Of a stretch of 64,000 nucleotides of DNA, positions 1-9,752 are shown one piece after another. The position numbers and the translations under genes were made by a program. Below the pieces are notes generated by a model. That model did no database searches. It was not told the origin of the DNA and saw only the letters and a program-made list of their open reading frames with translations. The stretch is taken from positions 1 through 64,000 of the forward strand of contig BBFE01000015.1 in NCBI GenBank assembly GCA_001313085.1. The letters are read 5' to 3'. Numbering within the stretch: position 1 is the stretch's first letter; every line of letters begins with the position of its first letter. Source of the stretch: Paenibacillus sp. JCM 18996. Lineage in GTDB: Bacteria > Bacillota > Bacilli > Paenibacillales > NBRC-103111.

Positions 1-553
1 TTTTATTGAGTGAAAATAAAATCATCGAGGTAAAGGGATTTTGGGATAACAATAGTTAGAAGTTGTAAAATGTTTTTTATCAAGAGTATCCACATTATAA
101 ACAATACATTATCGATTCTGATATGTATTATTCCTTAGAAAGCTTGTATTCTTCTCTTTTACCAAATTGGGAAAAAAGTTAGTTTGAAAAAAATAACAAA
201 AGTGAAATATTGCCAATAGTTGGAATCAACAGACCCGAAAGGATTCCTTTTGTAAAGAACTTGAAAGTTAATGATGAAGTTTTTCTTGAAAGAGATTCGG
301 AAAATGCCTTTGATGTAAATGCAATTAAAGTTATTGATAAAAAATCGAAATCATATTGGATATGTAAGTAAAGACTGGGCAATTGTTTATGCCGATAAAT
401 TGGATTTGGGTATGAAATTTAAATCAACAATAACAAGCATTGAATCAAAAGTTATGAAAATAAATGTGTCAAGAAGTAATACAAATGATTTGAAGGTATA
501 TCAGTTTTTTTGCTGCCTATCTAGCAAGAGATAATATTGCAAATTATTTATAA
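1..553 (+). CDS. HIRAN-domain protein (5' end uncertain)
   Basis: Restoring two over-long runs (A at about 339-344, T at about 505-511) gives a readable C-terminal part. It contains a HIRAN domain: GINRPERIPF, then NAFDVNAIKVID, then HIGYVSKDWA, followed by a DxG turn. HIRAN domains bind DNA ends or damaged DNA and occur in repair helicases and in many stand-alone or defence-linked proteins. The upstream 190 bases continue in a similar style (QYIIDSDMYYSLESLY) but cross another frame break near 170-190, so the start is unknown and may lie outside the window. First recognisable gene of the AT-rich island. The domain call is fairly good; the biological role is not known. Confidence 0.5.
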
Positions 554-641
554 AGTTATTGCAATGTTCTGAAGCTTTTTTTACTAACAAAATTTTTTTT
601 GTTATAGGTTCCTCGTAATGCCACTCAATAATTTTTTTACG

Positions 642-1055
642 TTATGCGCATTGCTTTTTTTCCTTTTTTTAATCTATCAAGCTCTTGTCGTCGCTTTAAG
701 GCTTCCTCGCCACCGAAATGGGCAATCGGTTTGTAATGCTGTATGCCTGGTATTCAAAAGCTACATTTATGGACGGTACGAATATATCAAAATTTTGAGG
801 AGTAAGCCAATCAGGATAATGTTGATATAAAGCATCCGGAAAGTAAATGGCAACTAGCTCAAATAAAGCATGCTCCGAACGCCATTTGATCGGAATAGTG
901 CCGTTATGGACCAATTCATTATATATCTTTTCAGTTTCTTGCTTATGCTCCCTTTTTTATTTTTTTTCTTTCTTCTTTATGTAATTCGTTATATTCTGCT
1001 GCGCCTGGTAAACTGTCGTAAAAAAATGGCGAACCTTAGCGTTAACTTTTTTCAT
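642..1055 (-). CDS. Small nuclease-like protein (EYQG.QHY-type domain)
   Basis: After correcting breaks near 685, 735 and 950-990 the protein of about 137 residues starts MKKVNAKVRHFF, has a charged helix (HKEERKKIK.EHKQETEKIYNE) and then a compact domain: WRSEHALFELVAIYFPDA, FDIFVPSINVAFEYQG.QHY, FGGEEALKRRQELDRLKK. An Asp in FDIFVP followed by Glu in AFEYQG and QHY is the pattern of Vsr/DUF559-like PD-(D/E)XK folds, so a nuclease fold is inferred, not shown. Its ATG overlaps the stop of the upstream gene (ATGA), which suggests translational coupling; the Shine-Dalgarno AAAGGAG sits only one base before it, so the two could instead be one gene split by an error. Confidence 0.5.
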
Positions 1056-1554
1056 ACTCCTTTTGGATTGGATTTAAATAATTTTTTTTCGGATAAATAG
1101 CTCAACATATGACTTATTCTCAATTTGAAGCCTTTCTTGAAGTATCTCTAATGCTTTTTTCTTTTGCTTTTAAAATATGTGGGTCTTTAAGTTGCAAACC
1201 GTGACCACAAAAAAAATGTGGAAAATTGCAGATGTACTTTAAGTCTATACCATATATATCAAATCCCCAAATGCCTTCAACCAAGCTTATTCTATGTATG
1301 AGATTGTTTAATAATATCAAGTCCTCAAATTGTTCTTCTGTAAAGATAACCAAGTGGTTTATACTATGATCATCTTCACAAATGTTTTCAAGAATAATGT
1401 GCCTTGTAGCTCGTTTTGCAATTTCAACTGCAATAAAGTACTTTTTTTCTGGACGAGATTTAAAGAATACCTTATAAATAGGGCTTTCTAAGTCATTTCC
1501 CATTTGAAAACTTAAAGGAACCATTTTCTTATGGAGTATCTCTTCTAGATTCAT
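1052..1554 (-). CDS. Hypothetical protein, coupled to the nuclease-like gene
   Basis: About 167 residues after removing two extra A/T bases (near 1157-1162 and 1085-1092). It begins MNLEEILHKKMVPLSF, has a mixed alpha/beta look, and ends in a lysine-rich helix (ALEILQERLQIENKSY, RKKLFKSNPKGV). I recognise no domain. Its stop overlaps the start of the nuclease-like gene by four bases, so the pair probably forms one transcription unit read leftwards. A role as partner or N-terminal half of that protein is inference. Confidence 0.45.
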
Positions 1555-1980
1555 CTCTTAACCCTTCTTCTTTAAAATTTAAACTCAACACCCGACACAT
1601 CGTTTGTATCTATGGCACATGAAGATGCAAAATAGTCTTCAACTTTTCTCTTTCCGCCTTAAACATTTTTTTGTATCTATTACAAAGTCATTACCTGTAC
1701 CTTTAGTTTTTTTGACATAGTTATTTCCACAAAATTCTACAAATGATGTGTGGTTCCTGCTTTTCATAAACAAACCGAGATTGATTTCAATGTTCTGATC
1801 TATATGTTTTTTACGAAAATGTCGCAAGGTTTTCCGAGGATATTTATTTTTTGTGAGAAATGTATAATTAAAAAACAAGAATTAATATAAGGTTGTAGTA
1901 TAAAAAAGTGAATTGCAGCATGTATAGACTAAAATTAACGATTCAGTGTTTGATATATATCGCTAAGGTTGGGTTAAATT
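1555..1980. other. Gap with a doubtful small reading frame
   Basis: No convincing gene. A minus-strand frame at 1639-1878 (about 79 codons, Lys/Asn-rich, ending KKCLRRKEKS) is open, but it has no clear Shine-Dalgarno and could be a remnant. The last 60 bases are AT-rich leader for the rightward SEC-C gene. Confidence 0.3.
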
Positions 1981-2835
1981 ATGTTAATAGACACCAATTT
2001 CTGCCCGTGTAAAAGCGGTCTAAAGCCAAATGAATGCTGTCTAGTCCACGAATCACCGCTTATAGAAAGAAATCAAGGTTTCTCATCGGTAGATATACAA
2101 TCGCAATTGGTTGACGATTACGGAAATCAATTTATCCCTTTGTACGAAATGCACACGAATGTTCAGATGCGGAAACCTCAACAGCTTTCTCATCAGATTC
2201 TAGAATTATTGTATCCCATACGAGAAGCATTAAACGTAAGCAATGGAGCAAAGCGGCTTAAAAAAACGCTGAGCAAATAGATAATATGCTGAATCGAATT
2301 GACGATAGCTTACACGCAGTACAGTACCATAAGAGGCAATTCTTGTTTCGTCTAAGATTACTGACTGGTGAAGAGTTATTGTTAAACAAAGTAGTTAGTG
2401 GTAATGTCACAATAGAAATGGATGATATGCCATTACGGTATGAGTTCGAATCCTTTATTTCAAGAATCAGAACTACGCTAGATGTGATAGCAAAGTTGAT
2501 AGCTTTACATTTAGGCAATAAGAATGTATCTACAAATGGTAAGTTGTATGCCGAACTTAAAGAAAATAAGCGACATAAGGGTACTAAACTTTATAATGTG
2601 TATATGGAAAACGAGCATTGGATTGTTCAATTGAAGAAGTTTCGAGATTCTGTACAACATGATGGTGATTTGCCTGGATTCAAATCGTTCGAGTATGAAA
2701 AAAGGGTATTTTAGTTACCCCAAGTTAAATGAACTCACCGCTAACCATGTGTGTTTTACTTTATGGAGTAATTTAATGGTATTTCTCAAAAGTGTTTTGG
2801 AGGCTATATTTCCAGACTGTTTTGATATTATTTGA
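1981..2835 (+). CDS. SEC-C motif protein with HEPN-like C-terminal domain
   Basis: Two over-long A runs (2260-2266 and about 2698-2703) split this gene of about 283 residues. The N-terminus has a SEC-C zinc motif (FCPCKSGLKPNECCLVH, residues about 7-23), known from the SecA tail and from many stand-alone proteins. The C-terminal half is all-helical and includes YEFESFISRIRTTLDVIAKL and then FRDSVQHDG, an R-x4-H motif placed as in HEPN ribonucleases of toxin and abortive-infection systems. The end reads LKSVLEAIFPDCFDII. SEC-C plus HEPN fits an RNA-targeting stress or defence protein; the activity is inference. It is followed after 143 bases by the TPR gene on the same strand. Confidence 0.55.
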
Positions 2836-2978
2836 TTCCAAATTTCTTCTAATATGGATTGATTGCGATGATATTTTCACAGATAACAAGTTGATTTTAC
2901 AGACTTACATCAATACATATAAACTATTGAAATCGCCTTAGAGGGAAGGATTATGATTAGCGAAAGGCGGGTGGATTT

Positions 2979-5374
2979 ATGAGCATTGGTTCATCTTTAG
3001 GAGCCATTGTGAAAGCAGGACATACTGCGTGGAATCTTTTACGAAATCCAAAAAAAGTCAATCATTAACCTCATCATTAAATCGCTGAACATAGGCAAGG
3101 AGCATTTTAAAGAATACCTCTTTTCCAAGGTCGCAGATAAAACCTTGAGTTTCGCAGAAGGGGTTTATTGGGAAGAGAAAAAAGCTTCATGACTTCTTTC
3201 TTAATATGTTCGATAGAAATAAAACATTTGGCTTCGAACATTGTAACGCTGAAGAGCTATCTTTGGAATTAGAACAATTCCTGGTTGTTTCGGGGCATCA
3301 ACTGAGTGAAGCCGAAAAGGTTCATATTGTAACTCAGATAATCAGTTTTGCAAAGGAATACTATCTAGAAAAAAACAAGTTAATGATGCCAAAGCAATGA
3401 ATCAAATTCAGCTTCGTCAAGGTATTACCCTGAAACAGATTCTTGCTGCTGTAGCCACTCTGCCTAGTTTGAAAGAGCAAATTAATGAAATACAAACACA
3501 ACTTAACAACAAAGATTTCGTGAGTGCCGATGAAACGGGAGAAAAAAGGGTTTCAGTCGCTTTATACAGATTGTATTCTTCTTTATAACCGTAAAGAATA
3601 TAACTCCTTAATTGGATTATTGGAACAAGCATTAAACAATACTGAGTTAAATAATGAAGAAAGGATTGCATTATTTTTTTTACAAAGTGGAGTTTATTAC
3701 AATCAATACAATTATGATGTAGCTTATGAAAAGCTAATATGCATTGAAGACTTAGATCTTGATAGGAATACACAATTGAAACTTTCTTACCTTGCACTAA
3801 AGGGGAGTGTACTGTCGGAGAAAGGTTTGAAGGAGAGTAACACCCAATTAACCAAATTAGGTACACAGTGTTTTGAACAACAACTTCAATTAGTTCAAGC
3901 TGACGAATGTGATAATCATTTACTATGGTCCATTTACTATAACCTTGGCACATCTTACATGAGTGTTATTGAAAAAAAGGGACGAGCTTGAATTATGCAT
4001 TCAATACTTTGAGTTAGCATTAGAGATAGACGACACAAATCCAGAATTGTTAAAGAACCTTGGAACGGTGTACGGATGGGTTCACGCACACGATAAAGAA
4101 ATCGCATTTTATCAACGTTCCTTAGAAATAAACCCAGATTTATTAGAAGCGCTCTGTGCAATGGGTTATGTTCAATATGCTTATTTTAATGAACCAGTTG
4201 AAGCTTTAAGTTATTACAAACGTGCTTTACGTCAGCATGATCAGTTATTGAGATTTCCCGCAATATTTTACTGGGTAGCAAAATGTTACATTGAATTGAA
4301 TGACTGGCAAAATGCCTTCGAATCAATTGAAAAGGGGCTAAGGTACAACCCAACTTCAAAAAAACTTATATGAACTGAAAGCGGAAATTTTATTTCAGTT
4401 ACAAATTCAAAACTCAGCCAGGTATTTAGAATTGTTTGTTCAGCATGTCCGAACTTACCACCAATACATAAATGCGGATATAGCAAGTAAAGTGCTGTTT
4501 GCACTTGTGAATGAAAAAACGGTTTCAGGATGCAGAACAGTTTCTTGAGGCTCTTGAACCATCATTAAGAAACGAACCGGATATGATTAATGTTTATACC
4601 TCTTGGATGATTGAACTTCAGTCCAACGGTGAATATGAAAAGGCAGAAATGGTGATTAACAATATTGATGTGGACCGCATAGATAGCCGAAGGCATTTAA
4701 CGCTATATTATTTTGTTAAATCCCGACAGCATATTGGATTTAAACAATATGAGCAGGCGCTGCAGACTCAATTCAAATTAATCGAATGTAACACATACCT
4801 AGAAGAACGTGAGCTGTTATGTTTTATAGGTGAAACTTATTTACTAATGGAGGATTTCAACGAAGCTCGAAAGAACTATCAAAGAGCGAAAAGATTATCT
4901 GAACAAAATTACTTTGATGTGGAAATAGGACTATGTAAGTCCTATACAGGTTTAGGTAGAACTACACCAGCCAAATTAGCAATTGAAAACGCTACTCAAC
5001 TACTTTCTTTTGTCTATGTTTCTAAAATAGTCGAAAAAATATGAAGGCAATACAACGCTATCTAAGGAAGAAATAGATCAGAAGGTTCAGCAAATTTATC
5101 AATCTGTTGTACAATTAGCTTGGAAAAAATGCAGAACAAAGGTTGCTTACTCCAGTAGTGGATATAAAGAATGACCGTGAAGCATTAAAAGCACTTTTGG
5201 ATGAGCATTTTGTCCAATTTGGGGTTGAACTTTCATTGAGAGTAACAAGGGTAATAGGTAGAACTGCTTTTAACTTTCAGCAAATTGCAAATGACATGGT
5301 GCAAGCGAAGATACACGAAGTTGAAAAGGCATTTAATGTTCAGCAAAAAAAAGCTAAGAGACAAGTCCTCTTAG
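2979..5374 (+). CDS. Large TPR-repeat protein
   Basis: About ten frame breaks at A runs (for example near 3051, 3371, 3542, 3972, 4362, 4516, 5033, 5127, 5345) hide one protein of about 790 residues. The N-terminus (MSIGSSLGAIVKAGHTAWNL) is hydrophobic-helical without a clear signal peptide. From about residue 190 to 650 it is a solenoid of tetratricopeptide repeats, e.g. YYNLGTSYMSV, PELLKNLGTVYGWV, LEINPDLLEALCAMGYV, FIGETYLLMEDFNEARKNY. The C-terminus ends VQQKKLRDKSS at a stop lying inside a terminator hairpin. TPR arrays are protein-binding scaffolds; no catalytic domain is seen. It lies among defence-like genes of the island and probably acts as a partner or sensor, but nothing identifies its target. 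Confidence 0.6.
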
Positions 5375-5382
5375 CTTTTTTT
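5351..5382 (+). terminator. Terminator of the TPR gene
   Basis: Perfect 10-bp stem AAGCTAAGAG / CTCTTAGCTT with a 7-base loop and a T run. The stop codon of the TPR protein lies in the 3' arm. A-rich on the left side, so it may also work for the leftward gene that ends at 5431. Confidence 0.75.
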
Positions 5383-5430
5383 ATGTGTGCACTAGGGTGG
5401 TTACTCAAGCCCTTCAAGTGAAGGATGTCT

Positions 5431-6205
5431 TTACATCTTTTGAATCGTTTCTGCTGCTTTTAACATGGCATTTCTAGCAGTCTCTTGTTTGAGTAACTTA
5501 TTTTTTTTCTTCGAGTTGCTCGTCCAAGATCAACTCAATTCCTATTTTCATCAGTTTAAAGTATTGAAGGCACTCCTCCTCACTTAGTTCATGTATCCCT
5601 TTACTTAAAATCGAATACATAGTTGTATTTTCCGTCAAAAAATGAAGGTAAAAAAATCCGTTCAGGGCTGTTATTTTCTCATTCATTCTCATTTTACGAA
5701 ACGATTCTTCGTCCCAATCTTGTCCATTCAGAGCCTTGCTGTGAGCCTCCTCGACTAAGCCTTCAAAAAAATTCGCCTTAAATAAACATATGAGCCGATA
5801 CCAACACCGTGCGAAGCAAGCCCAATAGCTCGGTGTAGTTCCCTATACTTTGAACTGCCGAGTGTTGTACGGTATTTGGCGATTTCGGAATGAGTCAAAT
5901 CAGCTGAAGATGGATATTGCCCAACCTTCATAAATTTATCTGTTAACAATGCAACAACAAATGTCATGATATGAGTATGATCCCTTGTACATGCAAATTG
6001 CTGAATGAAAGTATGCTGATTTACTAATGCAGCAAAGGTCTGCCTCCGAGCCTGATTTTCTATTTGACCAATCATTTCTCCCCCAATATTTTCAAGGACG
6101 GGAGTTCTAATGCTCTCCTTTTTTTTCCGTCTTTGCGGGGTTAAAAAAGACTTGCGAATGTGCTTTCTCTTTCTCACTGAGTACAATAACAATCAATTGT
6201 GCCAC
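5431..6205 (-). CDS. Conserved hypothetical protein with ILSKGIHELSEEECL motif
   Basis: Two breaks (near 5508 and 5768) and one near 6120 divide a protein of about 255 residues. Conserved-looking stretches are ASHGVGIGSYVYLRRIFE, RMNEKITALNGF and YSILSKGIHELSEEECLQYF followed by a long charged helix (LDEQLEEKNKLLKQETARNA). I have seen this C-terminal pattern in uncharacterised Firmicutes proteins but cannot name a function. The start is unsure: GTG at 6205 or TTG at 6196 in the same frame; no strong Shine-Dalgarno. No signal peptide or membrane segment. Confidence 0.45.
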
Positions 6206-6376
6206 TAAAATATAAAATTTCTTTCAATTCTTGGACTTCAAAATGATTAACAGCAAATGATTGATATAATGAAGTCAACAAATAAAAAACTTTCTGGAGA
6301 AGGTAAATTGTTTTTTTTCTGGTACTTCGACCTTTGGAATTTTCATAAACCGTTTCGTCACTCCATTTGATGGGTT

Positions 6377-7183
6377 ATGTTGGAATTGATTATATCAGTA
6401 TTGGGCTTATATCTACAGTTTTTTCACCTAAAATATGACGGCAGATCGTGGTGGAAGACCGCCACTTTAAAGGATATAATGTGCGTAGACAAATCTTCTA
6501 ATGAGAAATGGAAAAGGTGGATTAATGTGTTTCGAACAGAGGAGGAGTTAGTCCAAAGACTTATCCAATATCACCAGAATAAATTCATAGTTCAAGAAGT
6601 CGGTGTCGGATACGGGATTTCGGATTTGCTCATCATTAGAAATCAAGCTGAAATGGATCGGTTTATCGGAAAAAAGACAAGGAGTTTATTTAAAGCATCT
6701 GGATGAGGTCAAAGTATTTGATTCTATTCGGAAACGAAAAAAAGAGTCCAAGTAGATGAGCTTCAATCAGAGCTATTCATTTCTAAATCACGACTTAAAT
6801 ACAGTATAATCAAGCGGCTAGAAGAAGTCGGTGCAGTATTGAGGAATGGTCAGACCTATTCAAGGAATCCTCAGTTCACCCTGTTCTCCCCTGACGTAAC
6901 AGCGATAGAAGCCAAATTAGAGGATTGGACAAAGGGGTTAGCGCAAGCCATACGCTATAAACGTTTTGCTGATAAGACGTACCTAGCATTGGACGAGCAG
7001 TACATACACCGTGCAGATCAAAGTGAATTTAGACGATATAACGTAGGGCTAATGAGTGTAGGGTCTAGGGTGAAAGAGGTTATAAAACCTACTCCAGACA
7101 AACCCCTAGACCATTTAATGAGATATAAAGTGGCAGAAGAAATAATTTCAAAATTAACGCCTACATGTGAGAAGCATCGTTGA
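6377..7183 (+). CDS. PD-(D/E)XK-like protein with winged-helix segment
   Basis: Breaks near 6673 and 6738 split a protein of about 265 residues. The order is VQEVGVGYGISDLLII (an Asp after a Gly-rich strand), a helix-turn-helix-like part (DELQSELFISKSRLKYSIIKRL, EEVGAVLR), then TAIEAKLEDWTKGLAQAIRY and FADKTYLALD. The ISDL ... IEAKL pairing is the D...ExK pattern of the restriction-endonuclease-like fold. It may be a nuclease or a nuclease-derived DNA-binding protein. The region before about 6480 is less certain, so the start is tentative. The 3' end overlaps the convergent kinase-fusion gene by about 20 bases. Confidence 0.5.
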
Positions 7184-9209
7184 ATTTGGACTTGGATACT
7201 TCCAGAATAACATCTCTCCATACCTCTAAGTGGGAGTGTCCAAAGTTCTTAATACGCTTTTCTTTATTGATATCTTTGGTTAATTGCACAGCCGCAGTAA
7301 CACATTCAGTGAATTTATTCATTCTTCCTGCTGGTTGAAGTAAAGAGAGTTCCGACATTTGATTGTTCTTAGTCAAAATATGATGCTTTATGACATTGTT
7401 AAATTCACAAAGTTGATTTGTATTTATTGAGCCATTACAGTAATCACATTGACATACAACGGCTTTTCCTGCGTTAGTTGAAAGAATATCTTCCAACATA
7501 TTTTGATTATACAAGCCCATTAGTTTTTTTCAATGTAGTACCTTCGGTTTGCTGCCCCACTTTGTTCTCTTTCCAAATACTCTTTTTTTTAAAATTATCA
7601 CTCTGCCTAATCCTGTGGCAACGGTATTTGCTCCTAATGCGAGTAAGCCCAAGCCGAAATCGTTGATTCGGGAAAGGATGATTTCCTTCTTTGACTCCGC
7701 CAGTATTTTGACTAAATAAGCGTAGGATAGATAATGGTTGCTGTTGGTTGAATCAAAATTCCCCGAAATTTGAAGGTAATAGCCATCAGGATTTGCAGAA
7801 GTGACTAAATTAACAAGGTCCCTTACATAATCAATATCTTCAAATTGCCCAACTTCAAATGAGATACCATAATATAAGGGTTTATTCATACCGGCACTTT
7901 GAAGATACGATTTACTTTCCTTGTAGGCATTGTAGTCGACATTTAGCCAATCATCTTTATGTGATTCTAAAAAAAGTGATACGGTGCTAACAAGATACCG
8001 GCATTATATTGTTGTTGAAAATCAATCACCTTTTTTTACTCTCTGTTGCAGAGCAGTGATGTTGGCAAAATCCTTGGGCGTTTCCTTCTTCAATGCACTA
8101 ACCAAATAGGGGATTTTCTTATAAGTTGATTTCGTGGTGAATGCCGAATACCCTAATGTCTGAGTGTAAGGGTCAATGATAAGGCGAACCCCTTTTTTGA
8201 GAAAGTTCAAGATAGTTCTTATCGGAATGTAGCAATTGGGGAGCATTGAAAACAGCACCCTTAATTTTGTGGCTATTATGAAATTCAACAACTGCTTTTG
8301 AATCATTCTGAATAGCCATAGGCAAAAAATTCAACATCGGTATTAAAATATACCGATGTAACTTTGGAGGTTGTTCGCATACCAGGTCGTTTGTGCTTGT
8401 CCAAAAGCACGATAATGGTATCGAATGGAATAGACCGTTCAAAAGGATGTTTTTTTCAATAGGGTTTCAACAAGTTCGGAAATTTCTATCGGAACAGAGG
8501 GGACTTTAGTAGCCAAGGGTTCCGGAGTTTCATTTAAAATTTTATGTATAGCCTCTAACTGGTTGCTCATTTTTTAATGGACGCTCAGTAGCGATAAGCT
8601 CGTAAAGAATTGCAGCGGCAGAATAGTAATCCGCTCGATTATCGATATCTTTTGCAGAACGTAATTGTTCAGGTGCCATATACGCAAAAGTACCCATACC
8701 TTGTCCAGTTGTAGTCAGGGTGCTTGCGTCAATCAGCTTTGAGATACCAAAATCCAAAATTTTTTTTATATCCATATTCTGATTGGTCACAATGATATTA
8801 GATGGTTTTAGGTCTCGGTGAATAATACTTGCTGAATGGATGGCTTGAATGCCTACAAATACATTTTTTTTGCAAGAAGGCAGGCATCTTGTATAGATAG
8901 AGGTTTTGTTTCAATACGAGCTTCTAGTGTTTCGCCTTCCACATACTCCATTACTATGTAACGATACTTTTGAATTCCGTCACTTACAAAGCCATCATCA
9001 ATATATTTGACGACATTTTCGTTTTCGATTGCTTTAAGAATGCGAATTTCACGTTCAATTCTTCTTGTTTGAACCGCTTCTTTATCTAAAATGTTTTCAC
9101 GAATCAGCTTTAATGCATATTTCGTGCCATCTTTCTCGACTTCATAAGTTGTACCAAAATTTCCAGCTCCAAGTGTCCGTATGATTTTGTACCCATTGAT
9201 TTCTTGCAA
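7161..9209 (-). CDS. Ser/Thr protein kinase fused to a transglycosylase-like (TGT/DpdA-like?) domain
   Basis: Seven or more run errors (near 8866, 8572, 8453, 8327, 8195, 8036, 7580, 7527) hide one polypeptide of about 680 residues. Residues 1-270 are a Hanks-type kinase: Gly-loop LGAGNFGTTYEV, Lys in YALKLI, HRDLKPSN, DFGISKL and APEQL are all present, so it should be active. There is no membrane span or PASTA repeat. The chain then continues without a stop into VYFNTDVEFLPMAIQND, GVRLIIDPYTQTLG, YGISFEVGQFEDIDYVRD, LGLLALGANTVATGLG and finally VVCQCDYCNGS with HH about 18 residues on. CxCxxC...H is the zinc site of tRNA-guanine transglycosylases and their DNA-modifying relatives, and the preceding part could be their TIM barrel. 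The kinase call is firm; the transglycosylase kinship is inference from motif and order. Confidence 0.6.
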
Positions 9210-9724
9210 TACATTTCCCTCCAGTATTTAGGAAAATCGTTCTCTAGTCCTATTGAAACATATAATAACAAAATTTTGAAGAAGAACGTGCCTTCTATCA
9301 ACAGTATTTTATTTATTTCCTAGGAAATGCATTTAAGAATGCATCCATTTACATAGGAATGCAAAGATTTACGTCGAAATGAAGGGGAAATATTTAGTCA
9401 TCACCTCTTCCATTATCGCATAAATATCAAATAGCACTCACTGTGGTGACTCCTATGAAAGGAGGGACTGCAAATGGCTGTGTTCAAAATACAGCTTGGG
9501 TCATTTAAGATGACTATAATGTTCGTAATCTTTCCAACGATGTAGTACGAATGGAGGCTAAAACAGTATTAGGGCAAGAACCTCGAAAGAGGTGCTTGCT
9601 TCGGATAAAAAAACAAAAAAAATACATAATAACAGAACAAAAAAATTCCTTCGTACTTCCCCCTAAAAAAACTCCTCGAATAAAGAATTTCCAAGTTGAT
9701 GCACCTAAGAATGAAAATAAAAAA
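9210..9724. other. Intergenic region between two leftward genes
   Basis: Holds the leader of the kinase fusion gene, an AT-rich direct-repeat patch (9326-9396, listed separately) and a rightward micro-frame at 9475-9546 (MAVFKIQLGSFKM..., 23 codons) with a good AAAGGAGG about eight bases upstream. The micro-frame is too short to judge. A small stem ACCTC-gaaa-GAGGT at about 9580-9594 is also present. No larger gene is credible here. Confidence 0.35.
9326..9396. repeat. Imperfect 20-bp direct repeats
   Basis: Three to four tandem copies with roughly 20-base period: GAATGCATCCATTTACAT, GGAATGCAAAGATTTACGT and a weaker GAAATGAAGGGGAAATATTT, preceded by GGAAATGCATTTA. The spacing of two helical turns is typical of protein-binding iterons, for example a regulator or transposase site. 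Function unknown. Confidence 0.35.
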
Positions 9725-9745
9725 AGGATGTTCAAAAGAACACCC
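9725..9745 (-). terminator. Terminator of the HEPN/zinc-ribbon gene
   Basis: On the minus strand GGGTGTTC-TTTT-GAACATCC followed by seven T. It begins eight bases after the stop of the gene ending at 9753. Confidence 0.7.
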
Positions 9746-9752
9746 ATTAAAA

